Source of the DNA: Plasmodium brasilianum
Lineage: Eukaryota > Apicomplexa > Aconoidasida > Haemosporida > Plasmodiidae
Assembly (NCBI RefSeq): GCF_023973825.1
Contig: NC_090126.1
Coordinates: 992,001 to 1,056,000 of the forward strand
Direction of reading: 5' to 3'
DNA: 64,000 nt
Position 1 is the stretch's first letter, and every line of letters starts with the position of its first letter. A program made the position numbers and the translations under genes. Below, in pieces: positions 22,341 through 35,738 of the stretch. The notes beneath the pieces were generated by a model. It worked only from the letters and a program-made list of their open reading frames with translations, was not told the origin of the DNA and made no database searches.

Positions 22341-25300
22341 TTTCATATGCGGATTACCAAAATGATAATAATAATAATAATAATTCATTGGAGGATTATT
22401 CAAATAAAGTTAATCATAGAGAGTATGAAGAGGAAAGGGCGCTAGAAAAGATTAAAGATAACTTCATTACATATGAAGAGTATACAATATTTAAGAACAT
22501 TTACATGAGGGAAAATATACAAAATCATACGATATGTAAATATTACTCTTATATAAGTTCATCCATTTTTAATAAAACAGCCATATTTGATTCAGTTATA
22601 AATATATACGAAGAAATGAAAAAAAAGAAAGTAACCTTATTCTATTTAAACATGTGCAATTTTTTATTTCAAAATTTAAAAAAGAACTACTTTGATTATG
22701 TAACAAAAATTCCATTTATCCACAAACGTAAGCAGCTTGAAGTTAATAATTCAGTATTTTTAATAGACACAAACTACATAAATATTAGGAGCAAAAATTC
22801 GTTGTGCTATTATTTTGCTTTCCATATCTTTACCATATTTTCGAACATAATAAAAAACAACAATTCGGGAAATACTCTTATATGTGATGAGAAGAAGAAC
22901 ATCCTGTTTACCATTTATGAGATACACAACATTATTATTTTTGAGCGAAGGAAAAAAACTTCACTCGAGACCCTACTACGTATGTTAGAATTATATAAAT
23001 ATTTTTTTGATCTGAAAAATGAAGGCACTTATGTGCGGAAAATGGAAAAGTACATTTCCGTTTTTCTATTGCTTCTTTTTAAAATAGTTCTAAGGAACTT
23101 AGAAAATGATGATAACGAATATGTCTCACAGATACAGATAAAAAGAAATATAATTTTGAAGACAAGTGACGTTGGAGATGACCATCATAATAATTGCGAC
23201 AGTGCAAATAATAACTTTAAAAATGGTCTTATTAGAAGTGATAAAGGTCTGATCCAAACAGTGCACCACTGCAAAAATGGAACAAGTACATACACAAACG
23301 AACATGCAAATACACACGCGAACATGCACACTAGCACATGTGGATATATCCAAACGGATGTGAACAGGGTATGTGCCAACCTTCTAGCGAAGAATAAAAA
23401 CAAATTAGACAAAGAAGAATTAAGTCATATGTTTAGCCGATTATATAATCACATAAGTAAAAATATTAATAATATAGGTACTTCTAAGTGGAATGAAATT
23501 TTAGAAATGTTATTTCCTGAAAATAAGATTGTTATTGATTTGACGCAGAAATATGATGACGAAGATTTTATATACATAATAGGTTCCTTTTATATGTCTC
23601 ATTATTTTTTAAATATAATTTGTTCAGAAATTAGGAAAGAAGTTAAGGAAATATGTAAAAAAATGGAGATGAAAAATTATCTTAAAAATGTTGATATATC
23701 GGTTAAAGAAGAAATATATATGGGCTCTCAACATAACATGTATATTGAAAAAATTAATCTGTTTGAGGAAATTTCCTATTCCGATTTCGTAAAACTTCGA
23801 AAGAAAGAATATGTGAATGAACAAGTGAAAAAAATGAATATAAATATGCCATTACTACCAAAAATATTAAAAAATATGAATAAAAAAAGGAGACACAAAA
23901 TTTCAAACATTTTAGCAGCCAAATGTAGAACAAAAAATAAAAAATGTAATTACCTTATCACACAGTATATTAATAAAAACAATTTACAAAGTTTTCAAAC
24001 ATTGTACCCAAAATTAAAAAACGATTTTAAAAATTTTTTGAAAAATATATTATCCTTCCGAAACATTGAACATATATTATCCGCATTAATTAAGTCAAAT
24101 AATTTTATCAGTTTTTCACTTATAAACTCATGTTTTGATTTTATAAACCATATAAAAGAAAAATATAACTTAATTCTAAAATTTTCTCATGCCCTTACTC
24201 ATTCGCTATGTGCATTTGTACATTCTGTCCATAACATAAACTTCCGTATTTTACGGAAAAGAGAAAAAAGGCACAACCTTTATGAACAAAGTAACCATAA
24301 TGTTGATGATGACGGTGATGACGATGATGTAACATTTGCCATTAACAAATTAGATGAGGAAAAACAGCCAAAAAGGAGGTTTAAAAAGGATATATACAAT
24401 TATATAAATTTCCCCATTAATTTTAATAAAATTATTAATTTAAAAAAAGAGGAATATAAAAATAAATTAAACGACATGGAATATTTTGATTTCATGATAA
24501 GGATGTTACAGAGCAGTAAGAACATTTTCAAAGATTTCGATTTTTCAATTCTTTTAAATTGTTTAAAAATATTATGTAAACAAATTGTAATATATAATGA
24601 ACAAGATCATAGTTCGAATATGAATGAATTTTATAAAATTGAGCAGTTTAAAAATACAGCAGTAAAAGAAAAATGTGCCTACATTATGCAAGAGGACGAT
24701 TACATAGAGAAAAATATTGAAAAAGAATTAGATGACATTTTTTATTCTCAGCAGTATTTTTCTAGTGAAACATATACTAACAATGGTAATGTGACAAGTT
24801 ATTATCCTTGTGAGGGTATACAACAATATGTAGACAACGAAAACAGAGATTCGACGCCATTTTCGAGCGCAATGCTTAATAATGATAGTAACAAAGACAG
24901 AAAAGACGAAAACTTACAAAAAAATAGTAGTTCTTTTTCAAAAACGCAGTATAATAAAAGTATGAAGGGTGAAAATAAAAACTCGACAGTGTCAAGAGAA
25001 GAAGAGGAAGAAGACAAAGGATGCATAAACGAAAGTTTGTTTAATAATATTATATATAAAGTTTTAAAACTGATTAAGAGAAGGGATGCATTTTGTCGTA
25101 AGAATAAGCAGAAAAGTCATGTAGAAAGTGTAAAAAAGAATATTAATCACTTGATAGATATGTTGATAAAGTTGAATAGTAGTGCTAATATTAGTAGTAC
25201 TGTAGACGGTAGAAGTATCTATCCTAATAATGATAGTAGCGGCAATTGTGGATCTTCTTCAAACCTGTATGAGGAAAACAGAGCTACATTTTTGTTGAAC

Positions 25301-28300
25301 CAAAAAAACGAAGAAAATAAATTGTTAATTTTCACCCTAAGTATGATTAACAAATTTAGCGACATGACAAAATATAAAGATGACAAATTTGTAAAATTTA
25401 AAATGAAAATATCCGAATTTTTATTGAATAATAAAAAAAAAAACCATGTATATGTAAACAAATATATACATTTGTTGGACTATAATTTTATGGAATACAT
25501 ATTTAGTGCTTTAAATGACTTATGTTTTTTCCTCGTTAATTTAAAAAAGGAGTTTATTATAATATATAATGAAAGCAATAATTTAAATGTGTTAAATATT
25601 TTAAATGCGATCGATAATATTTTAGCTATTCCAATAAGTGATATAAAAAACGAAATAGAGAAAATAATTTTAAAATTGGAACATGTGCTTAACTTGGTAA
25701 ATTTACTAAAAAATGATAACTACATAAATTTTGAAGAAAGAATAATGACTCGTTTGAATAATTTAATAAAGCATAATAATATATTAGAAGAGCTACTAAT
25801 ATATACAATATATTTTAGATTGCACAAATTAAAAGAGATCAAAAATATTCGAAAAAATTTAAATCTTAAAATTGTGAAAAAAAAGACCTTAAATTTGTTT
25901 TCCTATCTGTTTTACTTATGTTATGATGATACAAATGATGCAAATAAAAGAGAAGAAGAAGAAAAAGAAAAAGAAAAAGAAAAAAACGAAAAAGAAAAAG
26001 AAAAAAATGAAAAAGAAAAAGAAAAAGAAAAAGTAAAAGAGAATGTTAATGGACCAAACAACAGCTGTGATTGTAATACGAATGTTAATTATGACACCAT
26101 AACAAAAATAAAAATAATTAAAACATTTGAATCGCTAATAATATTTTTGCGAGATTCTATGATTGGGGTGTATCCTATATGTTTAAATATAATATTTTTC
26201 ATTGCTCTATTATTTAAACATTCAAAAAATTTAAAAGAGAAAATGATGAGTAATGTCTTTTTAAATGTATATAATTACATGCATATATATTTACCGTTAA
26301 TAAAAAAAAAAATACAAATTTCAAAGAATTATTTCGATTTACAATTAAAAAAGTCGTTACAGAATGTTAACATCGATCTTGTAGATGTAGAGGCATACAA
26401 ATCATCTATTACCAAATTAAAAAAAAAAATAGTGTACTTTACAAAATTGTATTTTCAACAAATTAGTATAACCGTGGATAAATTTATTATAGAAAATAAA
26501 CATTCTTTATTTACCTCTGAAGTGAAAAAATATAGAAATAGGTACACCATAACGCATACTAATACTATAGACATGAGAAGCAATAACGAGGACGATTTAA
26601 GTGATACATCTACAAAAAATGCATTCTCAGGTGAGGATCAATCAAGTGATTTATCGGCTGCAAGCAGAAAGGCAAGTTCATCCTATTTTTCAGAATCAGA
26701 GCAAGACAACGAAGAAACAAAAAATGAGCTCGATATTAACCCGTTATCTAGTTTTCCCCTTGTCAATGTTGGTGATGACAAGAAAGTGAAAGGAGAAAAT
26801 GAAAAGGGGAGCAATATATCCACAGTTGACGAAGAAGCACATTACATCTATATAGAGATAAATGAATTAAAATCATCTTTTTTAAATTTAAGAAATAAAC
26901 TGAAAAAAAAAATTAACCTAACAGATTTTCTAACAAATCTGGATGGCTATTACAGCTTTGAAGATTTATCAAATAATTATGTGAGTGAAATAAAAAATAT
27001 TTTAAAAGTTCAGTGTGTCAACGCTACCATTAATCAAAAGAAGAGATGGACCTACATACTTAAGCATTTTATAATGAAAAAATTAAATGTACCTGTGATG
27101 TATAATTTTAATAGCTTCGATTTTTTTTCCAACATATTCAGAGAGCACATAACTTTTTATGATAATGAGATGGATAAGATTTTTTATATATTACAATATT
27201 CATCGTGTGAAGAAATTATGGACGAATTAAAAAATTGTTTACTCTACATGATAGAACACAATGTGCACATAGAGGATGAAACAAAGGAGATTCAACAAAA
27301 TAGAGTGAAGGAAGATATCATAAAGGTGGAATACGATTTAAAAAGAAATATAAAAAGTAAAAAAATTTGCAATTTTCTTTTTTTTGATAAAATAAATGAT
27401 ATATTAAAAAGTAATGAGGATAAGAATTATAAAATACTTTATTTAACTATATATATAAAATCTATTAATATACATGAAGATATCATAAATGATGAAATGC
27501 TATATTATATTTTTAATTCTATTAATTATGAATATTTTAGTTTGAGAAAAGAAATTAGTACATTCTATAACCATTTTATGTTCTATTATTTAATGATAAC
27601 AACCTTGTTATATGAAAAGAAATATAAATTAAATTATATATCTGTAAGTATACACATTTTTGAAAAATTATTATTAAAATGTAATATTGTGAAGAGTAGC
27701 TTACTACAGATCTTGAGTATTTTCTATGAACAGTTGTCAGAAAGCTCCCTTTTTAAAAGTATATTGTTTTGTGTTTATAAAATTATATACATTATATACA
27801 GCTCAAACGAATTTAGACTGTTCAGATATTTTAAAAATATGAATCATATTAAATGTATAGAAGATTTTTCAAAAACTCTTTCAAATTTTAATCTTAAAAT
27901 GAATGTAAAATTTTTGAAATATATTAATAAAATTATGAAGCAACTAGAAAATAGTTCGAACGAAATATTTTCATTAAATATAGCTCCTTATTTTAAAAAT
28001 AAAATATACATGAACATAAGTAAATTTGTCAAATTGTTTAACCAAATAAGCAGCACAAGTAGTTTTGCTCCGTTACGTAATGAAATGGGCACTGAGTGTA
28101 GCGATATAGGCGAAATGTGCTCTAAGTCAAAAGCTGTAGTAGTAGAACAAAACAACCACTTTTGTGAATATAGATGTATAGAACGCTTAAATGATCAAAT
28201 TTGCAATTTAATAAATGACATTGTTAATAAAAAATCCATAATTTATAAGAGAGAATACCCGAATTTTCAGGAAGCCAAAAATATTAATGAAATATATGGA

Positions 28301-31300
28301 ATGAAAAATATTATCAAATTGTACTTGAGCGTTTATAATTTATTCCCCTTTAGAGAAGATGAAAAACGTCAGAAGAATGTTCAAATATTTTACTACTTAA
28401 GTAAAAATTTATTTTATATTGTAAAGTGCATATTTCTATATTTCGTAGATATATTTATCGGTTTTTCAAATATATCCTTATATTTTTTAAAAGTTTTAAA
28501 AGTGTTATATACGAAGGGATTGTGTAGAGAAAAGAAAGATGCTAATGAAGAGGAGATGATAAAAAATAAAAAAGAAAAAGATATTTTTCACAAAGTGGAT
28601 TTTTTAAAAGGTATAGGATTAGGGGAAGGAAAAGGAATTAAAAATATATCACATGAAGTTGATAATGAAGATATAGATAATATTTATAATGAGGACGAAA
28701 ATAATTTTAGTCAGGATGAGAATGATTTTAATGAAGAAGCTATTGAGTCGACTTACAATTTTAAAAAATTTCGTGAAAAGGAACTAAATGATACCACGAA
28801 TGAGTTTGACAATAGGAATAAAAATAAATTAGAGAATGAGCAAAATAATTTCAATATGGAAAATAACGAAAAAAATGAAGGACAAAAAAATGAAGATAAT
28901 AATAAAGACAAAGTTGACATGAAGGGGGAATATGAGGAAGAGGGGAATCGCAATACTACAGATGATAACAGTAATAATAATAAAGATGAAAATGAAATCA
29001 ACGTAGAAGAAAATATTGATGATGTTTTTGAAAAACATAATAGTAAAAATTTTAATAAAAGTGAATGTACTAATGATTGGATGGATAATTTAAAACACAA
29101 TGATCTAAACAATAATGTCAACAAAGGGGAAGATCAAAAAAGAGAAGGGTATGAGGAGAAAGAGGGAAAGAAGGACTCATATAATGACCTTAACAGTGGT
29201 GAAAAAGAAGATACGTTTGAACATGAACATGATCACGAACAGATGAGTAGCGAAAACGAGTTGAAAGAAAAAGACAAAATTGAAGAAAGCGAGAACAGTT
29301 TAGAAAAAGACAAAATTAATATGAATAAAAATGATGAATTGGATATGGATAATTTGGAAAAAATGAAGCAAAATGATAACTGTGATTTGATGAATTTTGA
29401 ACAAAATGCTAGCGAACAACCTAGCCATTTCGATAACAGTTTGACCCAAAAGAATGATAATAGTTATAATGAAGAAAATGAAAGCGGCATTAATAATAAC
29501 AATAGTGATAATAATAACGACGATTTCAGTTTCAACTTTGATTCCAGTTTTGAAATAGAATCAAGTGATTTCTCAAAAAGCTACAGTGAAAAGTCGTTCA
29601 TAAGTAATGAAAGCGATTTGGATGATTATGTAGATGAAGATAAAACAGAAGAGCTCAAGAATGCTTCCAAAGAAGAAGATATCCATAAAAGTAAGATGAA
29701 CGAAGGAAATGATAGTGAAAATAATATCCCAAATGATCTAGGTAATAAGGAACAAACTGTTATAGAAGATGATTGCATTAAGAATTCGGATGATATATAT
29801 GAACATGATCAGTCGGAAGAGAACGACTATGATTTTGAAAGAAAAAAAAATGATGAAAATAAAGGAGGTTTCAAAAATAGGCAAGCAGAGGAACAGGGGA
29901 ACCTGGGAGCAGAGCAACAGGAACCGCAAGGAGAAGACGTGATTAACGGACAGAATGAAAAGGGAAAAGAAAATGAAAGAAGTAGTAGTAATAATAATGT
30001 GCAAGATGACGAAGAAAAAGATGAAATAAATAATACAGATCAAGGAGAAAGTGAGAAGGAGCATGAGAATGAAATGCAAAATAATGAAGAATGTAACAAG
30101 GGAGATGATAAAATGCACACTGGGAAAATGGACGAAATGAAAAAAGATGAGCATATCATTATAGAAGAAGCTGGTAATACGTCATATGAAAAGGAAGAAC
30201 CGAGTGAAAATGATGGAAATGATGCTGAAGTGGAAAGCGAAAATAAGGACAAGGATGATGATAGCAAAATGGGAAGCCATAGTGAAGCCCATATTGAGGA
30301 AAACAGTAAAATGGAAGATGAAAATGAACATAAAAATAAAATGCAAAATGATAATGAAAAAACGAATAACTTTACCGAAAAGAGAAGTTTGTACGAAAGT
30401 AAGCGGGAACAATCCGACGAGCACAGTAGTATAGAAGTGAGAGATAGATTAACAAAAAATTGTGAACAGAATAACTCCACAATTGAACAGGAGGAAATTG
30501 AAAAAAATGAAAACAAAATGAATAACACGTTGAACAATTTTGATGAAACTATGCAACATAGTAGTAATAATAATTCATTTGAAAATTGTGATAATATGAA
30601 TTATATGGATAAGCAAAATTACGCAGAAAGGGGAAATAGTAATGGAGAAAATTCTTCCAATTCACATGAATTTTCATTTTCAGTTGACAAGTACAATATA
30701 TATATGGAAAATTCTATTGACATTACAAATTTTATAGAAAAGATTAATAAGCAGTTATGTAATTTGGAACAGAAAAAAGATATGTCTAGTAATGATAAAG
30801 AAGCTTCTAAAGAAGATGAAAAACTAAAAGAAGAAAAAAAAAGGCAGAGTTGTGAAGATTTCAATATATATAAGGAAGAGGAAAACATAGTTAAAAATGA
30901 AATAACATCATATGATGATGTTAATAAAAACAATGTTAACTACAAAGAAAATTACCCCTTAGATGAAATGCACGAACAAAATTTGATTAATACGGAAGAA
31001 GAAAATAGAGAAGTGGATACTAAAGAAGAGCATAAGAAAAAACAGAAAAATGAACAAGAATTGAACAAATTAAATAGAAACTTAAATGAATTAAATGCAA
31101 ATACAGTAATATATGACAAAAAAGAAGTGGAGGATGTAAAAGAAGACATGGACCAAAATAGTGACTACGACGATGAAGCAAGTAGCATTATATCATCAGG
31201 AAGTGTTTCTCAAGATAAAGTTCAAGGAGAAAGATATTTCACTAATAAGGAAGAAGATGCCGTTGCTTCATCTGCTTCAGCTGCTACGGATATCAATGCA

Positions 31301-32452
31301 AATGATGATGATAACACGAGTGAACTATTTCCAGGAGACTGTAACGTTGAAAAGGAAGACGGTAGTAACCCCATATTAGAGCAATATTACGATAATGAAG
31401 AAAAAGAGAAGGAACAGGGAGAGAATGAAAATATTGTCAATATTAATTATTTTAAGGTGTATAAAAACACAAAAGTTTTTGATAGAGAATACACGTTAAA
31501 AAATAGTTATGAACAAGTGGAGAAAAAGAAAAAGACAAAAGAGAATATACTTGAAAATACCAATTTTAACGCAAAATATGAACAAATTTATGACCAAATT
31601 ATTAACGAAACGGAAACTATATCGAGTCAATTGTGTGAACAGTTAAAAATTATACTAGAACCAACGGTCAGAAATAAATATGAAGGAGATTATAAATCAG
31701 GGAAAAAATTAAACATAAAAAAATTAGTAAATTATTTTGCAAGTGATTTTCGAAATAATAAAATATGGAAAAGAAAAACAAAACTAAATAAAAGAGACTA
31801 TAATATATTAATTGCAATAGATAATACTAAAAGTATGAAAATAAATAATATTCAGAAAATGACTTTAAATACTATATTTTTAGTTGCTAAGGCTTTTGAA
31901 AAATTAAACGTAGGAAAAATAGGCATTTGTTCATTTGGAGAAAATGAAACAATTGATTCAACTAATATTGTATGTTCAATGACCAACAGTTTAAACAAAC
32001 AAGATTTTTTAAAAATATTACATCATTTTCAATTTAATCATGATACTCAAAATTCTTTTGATACTGCAATGCTAAATGCATTAAAAATATGTAATTATAT
32101 TTTTAAAAATACGCATACGTATAATAATTCTAAAAGTACAATTAGTCATTTAATGCTTATAATAAGTGACGGGAGATTTAATAAGAACTCAGTTAAAGCT
32201 GAAATTTTCAAATGTATCCAAAATAATTTTATTCCTGTTCTGATGATTATTGATACACAACTATCGAATAATAAAGCACAGTCTATATTTAATTTAAAAC
32301 AAACATTTTATAAAAATAACAAATTGGAAATTATTCCATACCTCCACGATTTTCCATTTCCATATTTTGTAGTGGTGAATGATATTAATAATATACCCGC
32401 ACTCACTTGTGACATAATAAGGCAATGGTTTCAATTACTCAATAACAAATAA
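9215..32452 (+). CDS. MDN1: Midasin (dynein-related AAA+ ATPase, 60S assembly factor), frame broken twice at poly(A)
   Basis: A giant intronless gene of about 7,745 codons (yeast Rea1 has 4,910 residues). Midasin uses ATP to strip assembly factors such as Rsa4 and Ytm1 from pre-60S ribosomes in nucleolus and nucleoplasm. Six AAA modules are recognisable by Walker A: GNQGSGKTS (~556), GDTGVGKTA (~940), GNTSVGKTS (~1589), GETGCGKTT (~1955), GSPGVGKTC (~2407) and GQNNCGKSS (~2813). Walker B DE is present in AAA2-5 (LLDEINLA, VLDELNLA, LMDEISLV, LIDEINLA) but degenerate in AAA1 (VFENINNI) and AAA6 (LLKHLHHS). A long helical linker follows, then an Asp/Glu-rich region (28.6-31.4 kb) and the C-terminal MIDAS domain with AIDNTKSM and IISDGRF. 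Asn/Ser-rich insertions interrupt linkers. The frame shifts at A17 tracts at 9302-9318 and 16200-16216. The start at 9215 is inferred; the continuous frames are about 9319-16233 and 16196-32452. Confidence 0.93.
9302..9318 (+). other. A17 tract causing an apparent frame break near the midasin start
   Basis: The ATG at 9215 opens a frame (MKNTESKTILMWCTEIISE...) that runs into 17 A's and then stops at TAA about 20 bases later. One more A (or two fewer) would join it to the FCSELNEIEQLIIKRK frame that continues through the AAA modules. Without this ATG the long frame has no ATG start before 9592. Confidence 0.7.
13668..13800 (+). repeat. Asn/Ser-encoding low-complexity insert before midasin AAA3
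   Basis: AAT/AGT/AAA-rich trinucleotide-like repeat coding for runs of Asn, Ser and Lys just upstream of the third AAA module. It is in frame and would be a disordered linker. Confidence 0.8.
16200..16216 (+). other. A17 tract causing a frame break within midasin
   Basis: The upstream frame ends at TAG 16231-16233 soon after the A17 run; the downstream frame overlaps it from 16196 and continues 5,400 codons. Removing one A (or adding two) fuses them: ...LHG-K5-CMNFFRETYNF. The break falls between AAA4 and AAA5, which are both intact. Confidence 0.85.
20199..20318 (+). repeat. Poly-Asn (AAT/GAT) tract in midasin linker
   Basis: Trinucleotide repeat of AAT with interspersed GAT, TAT and AGT codons, giving Asn runs with regularly spaced Asp. 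Confidence 0.9.
20881..20952 (+). repeat. 21-bp tandem repeat in midasin linker
   Basis: Three perfect copies of taacagtaataatattatta(a) at 20881, 20902 and 20923 plus a partial fourth. In frame it encodes a seven-residue unit (NNSNNII). Confidence 0.85.
22221..22340 (+). repeat. Second poly-Asn tract in midasin linker
   Basis: AAT-dominated trinucleotide repeat with AGT, GAT and AAC interruptions; in frame. Confidence 0.9.
25948..26041 (+). repeat. Lys-Glu repeat in midasin linker
   Basis: GAAAAA-type repeat coding for alternating Lys-Glu with occasional Asn (EKEKEKNEKEKEKNEKEKE). Probably a charged single helix. Confidence 0.85.
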
Positions 32453-34404
32453 ATGAAAAGCGTAAATAATTACGTAAAAAGCTCATGCCATTTTGAAAAT
32501 TTGACTAAATATAACGCAAAAGGGGGGTTGCAGTACGGGCGAATATGCACGTGTACATACATATATATATATATGTTCATGTTTTTATGTTTGTATGTAT
32601 GTACGTATATATATGTGTACTGCATGCGAAACAATTTAAGGATAAAAATTTACACAAATGCGGAAAAAAGACAAACAAAAATTGAGCAGTTTTTATGTCA
32701 ATTGAGGAAATACGGTTACAAAACTACATATGTAGATATATATATACCTATATATACACATATATCGTAAACTCATATATTCTGAAAGATTCTATATATT
32801 TTGAATAGTTTTACGTGTAAAATTTTTTTTACATTTTAATATTATTATTTTTTTTTTTTAATGAACAATTATGATAGTAAAATATGTTCAGGATATTTTA
32901 AACACATTTGAACTTTTTAAAAATTTAGTATGTGTAATTAGATATGTTTGAAAAGAATATACCTTTTTTATGTATACAATTTATACTTTTTTTGTGGCAT
33001 TTAACACTTTCAATATTTTATTTCATATACATTATATATGTTACATATACGCATGTAAATATTCGTGTTCTCGTACATATTTGTCTATTCTTTTATTTAT
33101 ACATTGTTCGAACTACAACCAAAATTATAAAAAAAAAAATTTTTTAAAATTAACAAAATCAGTTCAAGGGTTTTAAATTAAACGAATTTTTATTGATCAT
33201 ATCATTTTTTTTTTCCCCAGTAGATATATATATTACTAAAATTTCCCAAATATCTGTGTTAAATTTTAAAAAGTAATATTCTATATTTTTTTTTTTTTTT
33301 AAATAAAAATTACTTATATTAGCAAAAAATTTAAATTTCATGTTACTACGTTTTTTTGTTTTTTTCAAATTTTTTTAATACTTCCCCAAAATATACGATT
33401 CCAAAATAAAAAAAAAGAAATATACACATATATTTATACATATATATTTATACTCATATATAAGCAAACCATAAATGCATTGTTAAGCGGAATTATAGTC
33501 AACATTTATTTTTCAATGTAAATTAATAATTTAAAAGTAATAACGAAAACAAAAAGAAAATTTTTGTGTCCATATATCAATATAATAAATATGTTGGTTT
33601 AAGAAATTTTAAAAAAATTCAAGATTTGTTCTGTTGTTGTTACTGCTTTAATATGTTACTTTATTTAGTTTTATCTTATAATCGTTCGCATATATCCATA
33701 AACATGTATTATTAAAATTTAATATATATATATATATATATATAATTGTAATGGATGAAAAAAAAGAAAAAAGAAATTTCGTTTTGTATAGACAAAAATA
33801 ATATATGAAAAATATATACAACAAAATTTTCACCAAAAAAAAAATAAAAAAAACATGCAAAAAAGTGTGCGTGTTCGAACTTTTTTTAAGTATTCTAGCT
33901 CATTTATCATTTGAGAAAACAAGTTTTGTTCTATAAATTTTTAAACATTTTTGTTATCACTCATTAAAAGAGAAAAGAAAAGACATATTTACTTTTATAT
34001 AAATACATGCATATATACATTTGTATAAATTTATGTGCATAAATATGTGTATAAATGTATGTGTATAACTACATGTATATATTTGCGCTTATATATTCAC
34101 ACATATACATTTGCATTTTACGCATATATATATGACCACATATACATGTATATGGAAACAAGAACAAAACAGTTATATTAAATGTATTTGAGGAGAAAAT
34201 TTTCGAGAATATATTTTCTACAAAATTTCCATTTATTTAAAATTTTTTTAAAATATGAAAAAAAAAAAATGAATAAGCAAAATTTTAACAGAAAATAACC
34301 ACTGAAATGTTTCATTAAATGTTAATTTTGAAAATGAAATTAAATCTTTTAATATTGAATTACTTAATTTTTGGTAACAAAATAAGTGAAAGCAATTGCG
34401 CAAA
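32453..34404. other. Intergenic region downstream of midasin
   Basis: About 1.95 kb between two plus-strand genes, holding the midasin 3' UTR and the promoter of the next gene. A frame continues for about 105 codons right after the midasin stop but becomes TA-repeat coding and is not credible. TA runs at about 33722-33744, T- and A-runs throughout, and AT-rich tatgtgtataaa words near 34000-34150. Nothing else recognised. Confidence 0.6.
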
Positions 34405-35738
34405 ATGTTTCGCGTCTATGGCTCAGCGTTTTTAATGAGTTACACAAATATATATGTATATTTTTTTTTTTTTTTTTTTTTTTTTTCCTTTTCTTTAGGT
34501 AATTTAAAAGGTGTTCAGAACAGGATTATACCTCATAGTGAAGGTGTACAACGATTTCGTAATTTTAGCTTGGATAGATTGCATATACCGTTGCTCTTAT
34601 ATACTTACACTCATATTCATTGTTTAAGGAATATATATTTGCATATATGTATAAATAAATAAATATATATATATATATATACTTATGTTCAACATGTTTA
34701 ACTTTTTACAGACGAAATTGGTGTTTCTGAGCAAGCAATAAAAAAATTAAAGGAAATGAAAAAATTAGAATTAGAAATTTTAAAGGACTTTATAAAAAAA
34801 GACACTGATCATGTGGAGATGTATAAAAAATTCCACTGCATAGCAAGTGATTTTGTTTCTTACGACAAAAAGGAGGCAATTGGTAAACACAAATAAAAGC
34901 GTACGTGTATATACACATAAACACCCATGCGTATATACACGCACGTATACATATATGTACACGATGATAGATTTTTTTCCGAAAACATAAAGCAGCTGCA
35001 ATTAAATAACATTTCGTTTTGCATTACGCTTTTGTAATTAGTATCATTAGAATTTATTTAAATTTATTTTTGTTATTAATAAGTTCTGTTTAATTTTCTT
35101 ATATTTTTTTTTTTCCCTTCATGTCAGAACCCCCAAATAATGTAACAAATAAAAACAATAAACAGAATGAACCTATTTCGAATGATAAACCTAAAAAATC
35201 TGAAAGTTTTATAGATAAAATAACCTCATTCGTAGGAATTTTTAACTATAATAATATGAACAAAATATATTCAGACCAAATTAAGAGCATGCAACAAGAT
35301 AAAAAACAAAATACGGCAAACGACGATTTGTATAATAATAATAGTAATGGTAATTATAATGAGAATAATAATGAAGGAATGGAAATAGCAAAAAATCAAA
35401 ACACCAATTCTTATATGCAATTGAATTCTTTTATTTCATCAAAAGAAAATATGTTTCTAGGCGGAAAAGATAATTCTAGTGAACATTACGAAGTTGGAAA
35501 TTTGGGATCGTTTTACATGATTTTTGGTGCTCGTAACACAGATTATCCTTGGGCTTGTACATGTGATCCTCTTCAACTAATAGAATATAAAGAAAAAAAA
35601 AGAAAATATGTTTTATGTAGCAACCAAGTAGATATGTCTATACAAAATGCAGATTTATTCTGTAATCCGAAAAACGCTTCTTATTTTCTTTATTTGTCTT
35701 ATATTTTTACTTTTCTTATTATAATTGTTCATTTTTAA
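34405..35738 (+). CDS. Conserved-looking spliced protein with GPI-anchor-like C-terminus, function unknown
   Basis: I do not recognise this protein. Exons: a first part from ATG 34405 to about 34546; 34712-34882 (acceptor tttttacag, donor attg|gtaaac); and 35128-35738 (acceptor catgtcag). The last junction is in phase, joining KKEAI to EPPNNVTNKNNKQ. The 5' part is ambiguous. Read straight through, the T24 tract encodes a Phe-rich hydrophobic segment resembling a signal peptide; alternatively gttaca...ctttag (about 34437-34499) is a small intron, in phase either way. The donor of the following intron is also uncertain. The middle is Asn/Lys-rich and disordered. The C-terminal part has four Cys (WACTCDP, VLCSNQ, LFCNPK), then NASYFLYLSYIFTFLIIIVHF-type hydrophobic residues to the end, a GPI-attachment pattern. 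A surface or secretory role is inference. Confidence 0.65.

Noticed and set aside
28753..31149. Minus-strand open frames opposite the midasin acidic region
   Set aside because: They are shadows of GAA/GAT-rich codons, giving Phe/Leu/Ser/Ile-rich readings without family features.
32453..32770. Frame beginning directly at the midasin stop (possible readthrough extension)
   Set aside because: The MIDAS domain ends properly before the stop, and the extension soon becomes TA-repeat coding.
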